The position numbers and the translations under genes are program-made. Below, piece by piece: positions 36,701-49,310 of a stretch of DNA of 64,000 nucleotides. The notes under the pieces were generated by a model, which was given only the letters and a program-made list of their open reading frames with translations, was not told the DNA's origin and ran no database searches. Position 1 is the first letter of the stretch. Each line of letters begins with the position of its first letter. The DNA comes from Anaeramoeba flamelloides. Lineage: Eukaryota > Metamonada > Anaeramoebidae. The DNA lies in contig JANTQA010000030.1 of NCBI GenBank assembly GCA_027625915.1, forward strand, positions 1,984,001-2,048,000. Direction: 5' to 3'.

Positions 36701-37649
36701 AAAAACTGATCGGTAAACTTTCAGCGCACTGAATTTGTCTTTTAAAAAAAGAAGGGTTGTTAAATAAATCAAAAAAATATACAAATTGAAACTTGACAAA
36801 ATGATAAATATTGGATTAAAAAAGAAAAATAAAACAATTACTATTTCTGAAAAATGCAGTGCAAATATAAGCCGAAACTATTGAACAAGAGAGAGACAGC
36901 AAATTATTGATAAAGTTTTCTATTTGGCTATTTCTTTGCTCTAACAAGGACGAAAATAAAGGAGCAAAAATTACAAGAATCAAAATTCTGATGTATAAAA
37001 TGTTTTCACTGTCCCTTTCAATTTTTTCAGCTATTTTAACCTTTGGTGAGATGTACTGAAGAACCCTTTTGATCGGATGGATAAAAAAGCCACAAAAAAA
37101 AAACAAAACAATGGTGTAGCCTTCGTCAAGTGTTCCAATTATTTTTCGAGTCAATTGCTTGTTAAGGCAAAAGGCTGGGATTTCCAAAATGATAATTAAG
37201 AGCCAGTGGAGCGGCGACAGCGAGACAAAGACTTCCTCAAGAGAAAAAATCGTGAGGAAAATGGAGTCTAATGCCAGACAGAGTGTTTGTGAGTCCAACT
37301 CATATTTGCCAAATTGTCGATCAATTGCTTGTTCAAAAAATGCATTCATTATGATCCCAAACTGGAACGAAAACAAATACAAGGAAAGCAAAAATAAGGC
37401 TTCTTGGAAATCGATTTTAATTTTCTGCAAAAGCACAGCTATCGTCGCAAGAAGAGTGGACAAAATTAAATAAAAATTCTGATCCATAAAAGATAGCGGA
37501 TGCTCGGGCACCAGCTTAAAGGGCTCAAAATCCAATTTTTCATAACTAAACCAACAGTGTTGAAGAAGCACAAATAATAATTGTAAAATCAACAACAGTA
37601 TAAAATAGATTTTCTCGTTTAGATAAGTACGACAGAATTTTGGTTTCAT
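33797..37649 (-). CDS. Rh-family (ammonium-transporter-fold) membrane protein lacking the twin-His, 4 exons, 466 aa
   Basis: Exons on the minus strand: 37649-36842, 36738-36697 (42 nt), 34618-34445, 34173-33797; all phase 1, stop TAA. About 11-12 hydrophobic segments. Order and motifs follow Rh glycoproteins: FQFGIIMNAFF (for MQGWF), SPLHWLLIIILEIPAFCLN (for SPxQLLIMxxxxxxFxxNE), TLDEGYTIVLFF (for DAGGSMxIHxFG), KFSALKVYRSVFAATIS (for KLDMVHIQNATLAGGVA), YLSHIGSISIGLVSG, LPGAFLGGL (for HGIPGIIGGI) and QLFGILVTFIIAKVSG. Length is typical of the family. Both pore His positions are replaced (by Phe and Leu) and the conserved NAD acid is not kept. This resembles the loss in the erythroid Rh proteins, so conductance is doubtful. 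The start at 37649 is chosen because the open frame above it has no ATG; an extra 5' exon is possible. Confidence 0.82.
34849..36270 (+). mobile_element. Family A element, copy 3, apparently enlarged by an insertion
   Basis: The left end ATAAGCTATTTCCAAAAAA and the right end TTTTTTGGAAATACCTTAT are inverted repeats. The right 580 bp (35690-36270) matches the copy at 2881-3495, including TTTACATCCTTACGATATTG and CCTGATTCATTCAATATTAA. The segment between about 34920 and 35690 has no counterpart in the other copies. It sits in the 2078-nt intron 2 of the Rh-like gene. Confidence 0.5.
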
Positions 37650-38349
37650 CAAACAAGATTTTTTGTTTTTTGGGGTTTTGTTGTTTTGAAAAACAAAAGA
37701 GCTTTTTTTGTTTAAAGTGGATTTTTGCAACTTGTTGGTTTTTTTTTGTTTGAACCAATTACTTGTTTTTCGTTGTTTTGTCTCTTTTGTTTCTGGGGGT
37801 GAAAGTCAAAAAAAAATACAAAACAAACACAAATGAGAAAAAATGATGCCAAAAGTTTTTTATTATCATTATTTCTGATCCTAGAGATGAATTAAAGTGG
37901 TTCACAGAATTGTGACTTTTGAAAAACAACAGATCGGTGTTTTGGTTCCATATTTTGGATATTACTGTCAGAAATTCAAAAAAATATCTATTAATTTTCT
38001 AAATTCAATTTCCTTAGAAAGTGGCAAAATAAGATAAAAGTTAAAACTTATAATGGTGTGTATATTGAAATTTCTGCTTGTTTAAAGACAATTAGTTTAA
38101 AGGCAATTTGAAACAAAAAAGTGTCTTTAACTTTTTAAAAAAAAAATATTTATTATCTTTTACTTTTTTCCATTTTTAAGATAGTTTCTTTATCTTTTTC
38201 AAAATTAAACTCTTTAGCTATCTATAACAGACAATTAAATTTCGATAATCTCTAAAGAAATCCTCAATTTTGATTTAGATTTCGATTTTATTATTGTAAA
38301 AAAAAACCAAAGAGAAAATTTCCAACTCAATTTTTAATTCACAAACAAT

Positions 38350-39970
38350 TGATAATTCATTTAATAAGAATTTAAATGGAATTTATGATAGTATCAATTC
38401 AATGGTGTAACAAAGGAATATTTCCATTTAAGAGTCAAGTCACTTTCCATGATTTTCTCTATACTCGATTATTGGCTTGTTCATGATAGATATTGTTAAA
38501 TTGTACTTCTTTTGGTTGAAAAATATTCAAACATCAAAAAAAAAATCAGATTATCCGAATTAGAAAAAAATTTTTAAAGTATCCCCATTATAAACATTAA
38601 AATAACAAAAAAATTCAGAGTTTCACAATAACTAAAAATTCAAACAAAAAAAAGTTTCACAAGTTCAATTAACATAAATTCAAATTACAAAACAAGTATT
38701 TTAACAAGGTATCCGAATGACAAAAAATACAATTAACTTAAAAAAAAAATCACAGGATCTTAATTTTAAAGAATCCAAATTTTATTAAAAAAAATTCAAT
38801 TACCAAAAGGCCAAAAATCAAAAAAAAAAAAATTAGAAATGATCTCAAAGTTAAAAAATTTAAATTTATACTGTTAATTGTAAAATACTGTTTATTGTAA
38901 AATAAAAAGATTAAAATTTTCATTCAGCTTTCCAAAACAAAAAAATCACATATTCTTAAGAAGTAAAATAAATCATCCAAGAAGTCAATTCTCAAATGTA
39001 AGTAAATAATTAAAGCTGGTTTCAAGAAATTAAAAATTTGAAATGTTTCTTTGATTTAAACTAAATTTTTGAAAAGCATAATGAAATTTCTGTTCCATTT
39101 ATTTTGCAACAAATAGTAAAAAGAAGGAAATTTTCATCCAGCTTTCGAAAAAATACCTATCCTCAATTAAAATAAATCATCAAAGTCCCGGATTCGAAAA
39201 GATAAATTAATAATTTAAACTGAATTTAGAAATTAAAAAATTGAAATACATCCAGTTCCGCTTTTCGGACATATAATTTTTTTAAGGGAATTCAAGTACA
39301 GAAGAATCTCAAATTAAGACAAATTTTTTGGAATTTTTTTTTTAACACAAATTATTTTATTAGGATTTGAATTTTGTGTCTTAATTTGAGATTTTTTTTT
39401 TGTACCTAAAATTTTGTTGAAATTTTGTGCCTTAAAAACGGAACTGACTCTATTAAATGATTTAATATTTTTCTTTTGGAAAGCTGAATGAAAAATTTTG
39501 TTACAGTTATTTTGCGACAAATAGTAACAATCCTAACATTTTTATTTAAAAAAAATCAATAATTAAAAACAGAAAATTTCAATGTCAAGAAATATTCTGA
39601 ACAAAAAAACTTACATATTTTTATGATTTTCGAAAATTGAAATTTAAAAAAAAAATACATTCAATAGATCTCAAATCTAAAAAATCCTAATAAATAGAAA
39701 TAAAAAATTTACAGTTTCTTCAATAAACAAAAAGTTCATTAACTAAAAATAAAATTAAAAAGAAACACAAATTTCAAAAAATTTAAATATAAAAAAAAAA
39801 AATTGAGAGGATCTCATTGTCAAAAAATTTGATTAAAAAAAGTTTTTAAGTATTCTCAATATGAAACATCTAGAGTATCAAAAAAATATTTTGATCTTTT
39901 CTTATTTTGTATTTTCAAATACTTTTACATCTTCAATTTTAAACCAAATAAATTCTTTTAGTATAAAATT
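38350..39970 (+). repeat. A-rich dispersed repeat family G, copy 2, with nested insertions
   Basis: The left block (TTTAAGAGTCAAGTCACTT), middle words (AAAAGTTTCACAAG, AGGATCTTAATTTTA) and right block (GATCTTTTCTTATTTTGTAT) match copy 1 near 30460-31095. Between them is an extra ~650 bp flanked by CATTCAGCTTTCCAAAA near 38920 and its inverse TTTGGAAAGCTGAATG near 39475. Confidence 0.45.
39253..39446. mobile_element. Palindromic MITE-like element, 194 bp
   Basis: The termini CAGTTCCG and CGGAACTG are exact inverses. A second pair of arms inside, TCTCAAATTAAGACA and TGTCTTAATTTGAGA, forms a long stem. It is nested in the family G copy. Confidence 0.65.
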
Positions 39971-41507
39971 GATGATATTTAAATTAATCCCTTGTATGAT
40001 TGTTTTATAATCATTTACAATTTGGTCTCATGAGAATGTTGTACTATTCTTTAAGTTAAAAAAAAACTCATTGGGGAAATGAAAAAAATGAAAAAAAAAA
40101 TATTCTTCAAAACCTCAAAAATTACCGAAAAGAGAAACTTAGGAACTATCCTAATTTCGTTCAAATTTTAAATTGGAAATCGATTATTGTACCTTTTTAC
40201 TTTTATTTGAAAATATACTCGTTTTTCATTGTTGTGTTTTTATCAACTATCTTTTTTGAACACGTAAATCTATTTTTAATTGATATTAGAATACTCAAGG
40301 AAATTACTAATTTTTTTTTTTTTTTTGGTTAAAGAGACTAACCTATTGAGACAAGCCCTCTATTTAAAAAAAAATTTTTCCAATAAAAGTCAAATCTTCA
40401 ATATCAAGGAAATTTTTGGTTCTTATTTATGATGAGTACTGTTAATACCAAGGTTAATGGTTAACTTTCTACTAATCAAAAAAGGTTGAATTTTGAGTTT
40501 TTTTATTAAACTGTTTATTCCAGTTTTAAATATTTTTTTACATTAATTCTTTAAAGATGAAGTTTCGAAACTACTCAAATTTATAAATTTTGGAAAGGGG
40601 TGTACTGTTTTCAGAAATTAATTTCTCTAAATGGTTTCTTTGTTTTTTGTATGTGTGTGTGTTTTGATTTTTTCTGTCAACAATATAGAAAGAAAAGTTC
40701 TCAAAAGTATTTTTTATTACATGAATATTTTTTTATAATTTTCCCTCAAAAATCTTAATTGTGAAAAATTGTAAAATTACAAAATTTTAAAGTATTTGAA
40801 CCTTTTTGAAATATATGAATTTAGTAACGCGAATATAATTTCCAATCTAGAATAACATTCCTGAACCTTAATGTAGGTTGTAGATAAGTGAATTAAAAAA
40901 AAAAAAAAATCAACTCAAGATTTAGTAAAAACATATATAAATAATTTCGGGTAACTTTATTGTATTATCGGAGATGTAGTGTCTTACGTTACAAATGCTT
41001 GTTTTAATTTAAGAAATAAAAAAAAATCGAAAGAAACCTTTCCGGGATTTAAAATAATAGAGAAAAATTGTTGATTTTTCTAAAATTCTTTTAAACCCTA
41101 TTTGGATAAATGTTTTTTTTTCTGGGTATTTTTCTGTTTTTTTCTGTAAGTCTATTGATTTTTGGAATAAACCTTAAACACAAGAAAATCTAATGGATTT
41201 ATTTTTTTAATTGAAGAAAAGAAAAATAAATTTAAAAATTATTTTAATTTCTCAAATTAAAAAAAACATATCAATCCTTTTCCAAGTTTAAATGAATAGA
41301 GAGAAAAATCAAAAATTTTACACCTTTCTTTTGAAATTTAAAAAAAAAACGAATATGATGAAATAACAAGTTTATATTTCATATTATCGATTTATTATTT
41401 CAAGTTTTTAATCTTTTTATTTATTTTTTGTTATCCCTGTGAATTCCTTGGAAGTTTTACCAGGTTCCTCATGTCCTGCATAGTGTTAGTAAGTGTCACC
41501 AATTACC

Positions 41508-41582
41508 TAGGTTTTCCAGAATTTAAAAGAAATGAGTAAATTCTTTGATTTTACTCAATTCCTTGTAATTCTGGAAAACCTA
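41508..41582. repeat. 75-bp imperfect hairpin
   Basis: TAGGTTTTCCAGAATT..GAGTAAA is followed after a 10-base loop by TTACTC..AATTCTGGAAAACCTA. Related words occur around 11500-11540. It may be a small element or its folded end. Confidence 0.5.
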
Positions 41583-42643
41583 ACAGAAACTTTTCTTACT
41601 TTGAGAAATAAAAAGAAAATTCAAGAAATTTTCTGTCGATTTCTAAAATTCAAATTAACTAAAGATGTATTTCCAAAATTATATTGAATTTAGTAAAATC
41701 AAATTTTTGTTATTATTATTTTAAATTCTAGAATCTCGAACAAGAGTTGATAAAGTGGGAAAATTATGAAATTTCAAAATAGTCAATCCCTTTTAAATAT
41801 ATTGACTGTGTATATTTAAAACCCCCTTTGCAGGTAGGCTAAGGTATGTTAGAGTATGTTAGAGGTGGTTTGAATGTTATACTAGAAAATTTTGGTAAGG
41901 ATTTCGAAAAACAAAATAATTATGAGATTAATTAGACTTTTGTAACAAGTTTTAAGGTGAAAAAATTTCCATTTAACTTTTTGTGTTAAAATTGGGTTTC
42001 GAAAAAATTTTTAAAACTATTCAATATTGATGATTTCCAGATTTTGAATATTCTACGATTTTAGTAATAAAATACTACAAATCGTAAAATAATCTTTTTG
42101 ATTTTTCTTCCCACAATTATAAAAAAACATTAAAAACTTTCATACCAATAATAATAATAAAGAAACTCTTAAAAAAATATGAAAAACTTCAATTTGACCA
42201 ATTTTGAAATTTAATAATATACCCGATAAAGTTTTAATTTTGTCATATAAACGATATTATTTTTTTTTTATTCTAATATTTTAATTATTTGACTTCTTCT
42301 CTCTTTTTTTTTTATTTTTATAAATTTTCTTGAATTACATATTTTTCTCAATAAATAAAAATCAAACTAAAAATTCAAGAAAAAAAAAATAAAAGCTGAT
42401 AAAAAAATGTAAATAATTATTTTTCTATTTTTTATGACCTTGATGTTAAATTAGATTTTTTCTATCAAATAATTCGAAAAAAAAAAACGTGATCCGATTT
42501 AATCCAAAAAGATCCTAGAACAAAATTTAAAAAAATAAAGAAAAAGAAATATGAAAATAATATATTGAAAAAATATATTTAACGAGATTAAGTTTAAAAT
42601 AAAAAAGAAAATTCAAAAAATGAACTTTCAAAAATAAAAGAAT

Positions 42644-45600
42644 TTAATTTTTGTCTACCCAAATTTTAAGAACGTTTTCTGCGTCTTCTTTTGAATTGAA
42701 ATTTAAAACATAATGGTCGTTATTTGGAGAAACCATTTTTAAAACATTTTTATTTTTAGTTGAAGTAAATGTTTTGGTTTCAGTGTAGTCATCATAAACA
42801 AAGGCAAAAGAAGAATCGTCCTTTGACTGAATTTGCCATCCATCATTTGTTAATTTAATGATTGCAAGGGTGCCTGGTGAAATATCTTCTTGGTTGGTAT
42901 TGGTAATTGCCACTTCGTATTCAACATCTTGTTTTAGTATAAAGCCGCCCTCTTGGTCAGAATCTGAATCATCCGGGTTTTCAGAATCGCTCAATGCATC
43001 TGAATCATTTGAGCCAGAGCCAGAATTTGAATCATCTGAATCAAAATCGATTTCGTCTACATCCGAAGAGGCCTGATCGATTTCCCTTTCGGTATTGTCA
43101 ATGAAAATTTGGGATAGCATTTGGGCGTCCTCTTTATTTTCCATTGAAATTTTGACTTGGTTTTTTTTACCCTTCAACAAGAACATATTTTCAACATTGG
43201 TTAAAACAGATAATGCGATGTGTTGCCAATTGAAGGATATGGTTTTAAAATTGGCTATTTCGGAATTCAAAAATATTCCATTTTCTTCACAGGTGAGCGT
43301 TGCCTCCAAAGCGGATCCAATTTCCAAGCCATAAATCAGAACTTGGAATTGTGGTTTGGAATTGGACACATAGGTTGAAAATAAGGTGGTAAATTCATTT
43401 TTATGATCTTCTGATTCCATCAAGAAAAAGAAGCTCAGGTCTGTGGATAGCTGCAGTTTAATCAATTTGTTGAATTTGGGGTGCGCAAACAATTTGGATT
43501 GCGAAGTGATCAGGCTAGTTATATTCGATTCTGGCTCCTCTGGGAAATTCAGTCTGATTTCCCCAGTGTTATTATAAATTAATAATTTGGCCTTGCTTTC
43601 CGCAATAAATTTGTCATTTGTCGTCTCGACATTAAACACAGTTACGCTTTCCTTATTAAATTCCTTTTCTAAGATGTCTTTTTTCTTTTGCAATTTGTTA
43701 TTTTGGCTTGTTTCTGATTCATTCTCATTCCCATTCTCATTCTCATTTTCAGATCCTGAATTCAAATTGTTTTGGAATTTATCTGGATGTTCTTTTAGCC
43801 AACCCAGGGTATCTCCAAATTTGGTTTTATCTGTTTGTGATTGGAAAATGATTTTAAATTTCTCATTTTCTATTTGGATCAATGCCAATTTGAGATTTTT
43901 TTTACTAAATAATAATTTAAAGTCTTCGTTGGCGTTAAATCTCTTTGTATCGCTACCAACAATCAATTGAATTTTCCCTTGATTTGTAAATCCAATTCTT
44001 CCACTGGTTTGTTCTTGGCCGTTATAATCTAGGACAGTAATTGCGAATTTTTGTTTTATTGAATATTTTATTTGCTTTTGCTCCTCCTCCTCCTCTTCTT
44101 CTTCTTCTTCTTCTTCTTCTTCTTCCGTTTCTGTTTCTGTTTCTGTTTCTTCTTCTGGTTGTCTTTTTTCTTCCCCTCTTTTTCCTTCCCCCTTTTTTGA
44201 TCCCACTTCCTCTGATTCCTCTGATTCCTCTGATTCCTTCAATTCTTCTTCAGATTCATTTGATTCTTCTTGTTTGTTTTTTTTATTTTTATCTTTTAAT
44301 TTATTTAAATCCTTTTTTTTGGCTTTGCTTGGAGTTTTGTTTTTCTTACTTAAATCAAGATATTTTCTAGACGTGTGTACATAGAATTTGAAAAATTTTT
44401 CTTTTAATTCTTTAGATTTAAATTCAATAATTAAGGGTTGATATTGCTCTTCAAATGTAAAACGAATGGTTCTAATTTGATTTTTATTTAAGAAAATTTT
44501 CTGATAAATAAATTTGGATTTGATTGTTTCATTTTTGGTGACGATCATTAAATATTGATTTTTTAAAAAAATAATACCCTGGCTTTCTTTAATTTCATCA
44601 TCATCATCATCATCCCCATCACTATCATCATCATTATTATTATTGCTTTGTGTTAAAATTAAATAATATTTTTCATTATCGACTTTTTGCAAATAATCAT
44701 CAAATAATTCTTTTTGTTTTTGCTTTCCGTCATTGTTCTTCTTCCTGCTCTTGTTCTTATTCTTTTGATCATTATTATCGTTATCATTATTAATTGATTT
44801 TGATGATTGAGTAAATTTAACAATTAATTTTATAAACTTTTTTTTAATTGTTTTATTATTAAAAATAACCATGGAATGGAAATTGTCCTTATATTTAATA
44901 GTCACGATTTCTGGTTTGCTTTGGCTTTCCTTATAATTAAAGCCCTTTCCAAAGGGAATGCTATGTTTCTTTTTTTTACTAAATTTAATTATTAATCCCT
45001 GTTTGAGAACTTCAATTTTACCATAAATGGGTTTAGAATTTTGACTTAATTTGTTTTTCAAATGCGCAGAAAATTTTTTGCTTTCTTGATTAATATTCTT
45101 GAGTTGATCACCTTCTGGGAATTCGTCTTTTCTTTTAAAAGATTTGTATTTCTCAATAAAAGTTGTTACCATTTTTGGAGTTTTGAAGCTAACAAAAAAG
45201 GATTGATTAGTTTTTGTTAAAGTGATTTTGGCAATTCTATTTTTTCTTGGATGGTTGAAAACCTTAACGTCGTTAATTCTGGATTTATAATTTTTAGTTT
45301 TATTACTTGATGCTTGAGAATTTTTTTTTTTTTTTTGCTGGTTAGGTTGATTTTTTTCTTGTTGTAAAATTACCCTTTGATAATCAATCATTATTCTACC
45401 TTTTAATTGCCTTTTCTTAGTATTTAATTCAAAAAATGTGATCTGATAATTATTAGTGTTTAAATATTCTTCATCGGGGTAATGCTTTTGGAATTTTTGG
45501 AAGGTCTTTTTAAAATTTTTTGCCAATTGTTCATTATTAAAGTGACAAATGAGATCGAATCCATTCCAAAATAAGATTTTAATGATATTCGTTTGGTCTG

Positions 45601-48600
45601 GGTTTGTAATTAAAATTGCGCCGGGTATTGGATATTGTTTATCTCTGGCGCCAGTGTTGCCATGCCTTTTTTTATTAATCAGTTCTCGAATAAAAATTTT
45701 GCTGACTTGGAACTTGATTAAACATTTTTTCATTGTTATTTTCCCCTTTTGATTGTTCTTGCTATCGATTAAATTACATATAAATTCGGAATCTTCTTTG
45801 GCAACAATATCGGCTCTTTGGATTCTTTCTCTAGTTTTCAAAAAATAGTCTTTTAATTTATTAAAGTTCTTTTCGAATTCCTGTCTGACTTTTTCCTTCG
45901 TAAAATTTAAAAAGATCCTTTTCCTAAGCCCCAATTCGATCTTGATTACCTTTTTCGATGCCTCGCCCGATGAATTGATATATGGGCTAGCAATTGAATC
46001 TTCAGTGTATTCTGTACAATACACATCATCGTCGGTTTTGATGGTGAAGCAATCGTGTCTTAATATTACGATCCCGTTCAATCTGCCAAAGGTGGAAATT
46101 ACAATGCATCTATATACCTTATGCTTGCTTAGGTGCTCGCCCATATTTTTATTTCTTTTGGTATCAAAATCAAAGGTGAATCCAATTCTTTCTTCATAGC
46201 TTTTAAATCCAACATAGAAAGTGAAAAATTCATCAATGTTAAATCTCCCGATCATCGATCTTGAATTGTCTATATACATTTTGGAATATAAATTGTAATA
46301 TCTATACAGCGTGACGCTTCCAATGATTACTGAGAAATGATCTGGATATAAGTAGATTATTGCATTGCCCGAGGGATCGCCAAAGCTATCAAATACAGAG
46401 ACAACATATTTGGTTTTATCTAGGCCATATAGCTCCAACGTATTGGTCCCTCCGTTTTTGAGATTGTATAAATTATTTTTTTTGTTTTTCCCCTTCTCAT
46501 TCTCTTCCTCCAATTCTTGAATATTCTTATCAAATTGGAATTGTGATTCATAGGTCATTGATTGTAAAGTAATTAATCTTCGTATCTCTCTTTTCGGCTT
46601 GACATTAAATCCAGTCGAGGAATTAATGGAAATTAAATCCTGTGAATTTGGTGGTAATCTTTTTTCAATAGCTTTGAGTTTAAATAAAATAAATGTGTTC
46701 GCAATTAGATCCCTTTCATCGGAATCCTTGGCTGCCATGATACATGTTCTTCTCTCGTCGACATATAGTATGAAGATGGTTTGCAAGAGGGAATGTAGCA
46801 TGATTCTTTGGATCGGCTTATATTTGTGCTGATATAAAATCCTCTTTTCTGTCGAAATTTCGAATTTTCTTTTACCAATTTGGAAGTTGGCCTCGAGTGT
46901 ATCATCAACTCGATCTCCAATAACTAAAACCTTGAATTCCTTATTGCCACTCGACAAATATTTTTTCACTTGATCACTATATTTTTTTTTCAATTTCTTA
47001 ATATCGCGGTGCACTAGGGGACTAATGCTATACAATGTGGTAATTGGCTGCAACTGGATTAAAATGGACTCGGAACGGTGATTGAAGGTTCCAATTAATA
47101 AATTCTTTCTGTTGCGCCATTGCTTCTTAATCAAATTGTCTCTTTTCACAGATTGGGAGGTCTTCGTTAGCCCCCTCTGCTTGCTTAACGAGGAATAAGT
47201 CAATGCCCTGAAGTAATTTGATTGCGATCTTGGCTTATTCTGTGGGTTGTAGAATAGCATGGAAGACGTTGAGGGCATGTTCCTTAAGGAGCTGATCCTC
47301 ATTGTTGAAGAAACGGAACTTGACCTTGCATACATTCTTGAAAAGTGGTTGATACACTCGCAGATGAACGCGGAGTTGTCGTCAGAATTGGTTTTGAGTA
47401 CAACAGATTTGGCACCCTTGTCTTGGATTTTAATAACAATGACCTTTCGGTGCGTGCTATGCACACTGCATTGGATTTGGTTCCTGCCCCAATGGTAGCT
47501 CTGCTTTTTTCTTTTGGTTTTTTGCTCTTGTATAACCGAGAGAGTCACCTTTTCTAACATTAAAATGGCCACTATTTGCTCTGTCCTAGAGATCAGTTGC
47601 GTCAATTTGAACATCGCCTTGTTATTCGTGACACACCTTAATGTCATTCCGCGGATTTCGTGTTTTTTGCCCAAGATCTTCCCAGAAATTGGATACGACT
47701 CAATGGAGTCCCCCTTATACCATTTGAACATGTCAAATGTTTTCCAAAAGATATAGCCTCGTTCGACCTGTCGAAATTTAAATAAGAGTGTTGAAACAAC
47801 CGTGCCCATCTCCATCGCATTGTTGCTTTGATTCTGTTCGTCCTCGTCGGAGCCTAAAATGCCACCCCCATAGCCCCCATAGTTGTTGTCCATCATACCC
47901 GTTTCAGTCATTTGTAATTGGATCAATTTCTTGTTCGTAGGTGACAACAATAACTTGGTTTCAAGATCAGAATAGTCTTGCGTCATACGAGAGGCGTTTA
48001 AAATAACAATAGTGAAACTGTCCTTTTGTAATTGAATGGTACATGGGTGCTTGTCACCATTCTCATTCAAAAACGTTACTTCAAATTCACACGAACCAAC
48101 ACCAAAATTCCTTTGCACGGACTGGATCAGCTGCTTTTCTGTTTTTTTGCTCCTTTGTAAGGCAACCTTAATTGGAAAGCTTTCGCCCCACCTCGTTCCA
48201 TTTTCTTTCTCCCCTCCTTTTCCCTTTCCCTTTCCCTTTCCCTTTCTTTTCTTTTTTCCATTTAATTCATCATCAGACATATCAAGGCTGTCATCATCAT
48301 CATCATCATCATCATTATCATCTAATTCAATTCGTTTGGATTTTTTGTTTTTCTTTGTTGGTTCTCCTCCAAACCTTTCTGGGTACTCCTTGCTTAGTGA
48401 TTTTAAAGTTTTTACAATAAGATTTAAATCACCGTTTTCAATAACCTCAGATGGATCGAATAAATATTTTTTGGAAATCCCAAGCGATCGGCATCCCTCA
48501 ATAAAGGCTTGAAAATTAAATTCTACTTTTTTGCTAAGATGAGTTTCGGAATTATGGGTTTTTGTTTTTTGTGGAAAGTTTTGGGTTTGTTTTTTATTTA

Positions 48601-49310
48601 TTTTTTGTGGTGTTATTTTGAATTAGGATTGGTTTTTTTGTGTTGAGATAAAGAAATAATTTTTTTGAAAAATCAAATTGGTTAAAAACAGAGGTTGTGG
48701 GAGTGTGTTTGAAGTTTCTTTTTTTTTTTTTTTTTTTTTCCCTTTCTGGTTCTTATTGGTTTATAAAAGTGAGTTGGAGAAATAAGTTTCTTGTTTGATT
48801 TATTTTGTTTTTTTTTAGAAAACCCTAAAAAAGATGTTAATTTTGAACACTATTACTATTGCTTTTTCTGATTCTTCTTTCACAAACAAAGTCTGTTTAT
48901 TTGAAGTTTGTCATGAAAATTATTTACGAAAGGATCTCAAGTTGTCTTTTTTTTAAAGTTTTCAAAAAGGATAAGGGAACGGAAATTTAGAAGAAAATTT
49001 CTTTTTTTTATTTTCAGGATTCTTTTTTTTTGGGTATTTTTTTTTTCTTTTCCCACCATTAAAGAAATAAACCTTTTGGTTAGTATATTTGCTTAGCTTT
49101 TTTGTCTTTTTTAACAGCACCTTGGTTTTTAAAAAAAAATTAATAAAAGGTAAAAAATTTTGAAAAAGATTACTTTGAAACTTTCTTCACCGTTCCAGAT
49201 TTAAGTGAATTAAGTGATCGACAAAGTGCAACCGACAAAACTATTTGATCGTCTACATTAATTTTTCTTCCCGAGAGTTGTCTTATCCAATTAAAAATAA
49301 ACTTGGACAT
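42644..49310 (-). CDS. Giant protein with N-terminal calponin-homology domain and about 13 PH-like repeats, 2 exons, 2008 aa
   Basis: Exons on the minus strand: 49310-49174 and 48533-42644; GT-AG, phase 2, stop TAA. Residues 1 to about 100 form a single calponin-type CH domain (FIFNWIRQLSG; SGTVKKVSNKKVEFNFQAF across the intron; ACR-like GCRSLGISKKYLFDPSEV; DLNLIVKTLKSL). An Asp run and a (GK)n stretch follow at about 115-150. The remaining 1850 residues are about 13 divergent units of 90-130 residues. Each is predicted mostly beta with alternating hydrophobics and ends in a helix with an F..F or F...Y pattern (for example QEFEKNFNKLKDYF, KNFKKTFQKFQKHY, KEKFFKFYV), which suggests PH-like folds. 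A TETETE-Glu run at about 1508-1528 separates units 9 and 10. It is presumably a cytoskeletal or membrane scaffold. The CH call is good; the PH-like call is inference. Confidence 0.85.
44086..44148 (-). repeat. In-frame Glu/Thr-Glu codon repeat in the CH-repeat giant
   Basis: A run of CTT/CTC triplets (GAA/GAG on the coding strand) followed by TTTCTG units encodes a Glu run preceded by (TE)n. It is a low-complexity acidic linker. Confidence 0.85.

Larger units (their letters stand above)
37650..42643. other. Intergenic region between the Rh-like gene and the CH-repeat giant
   Basis: This is 5 kb. It contains an enlarged family G repeat at about 38350-39970 with a nested palindromic element at 39253-39446, and a hairpin at 41508-41582. 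The remainder is AT-rich spacer in which I see no gene. Confidence 0.5.

Noticed and set aside
44041-44370. Leu-rich plus-strand ORF resembling a membrane protein
   Set aside because: It is antisense to the Glu/Lys-rich part of the CH-repeat giant, as are the other plus-strand ORFs between 42858 and 48512.
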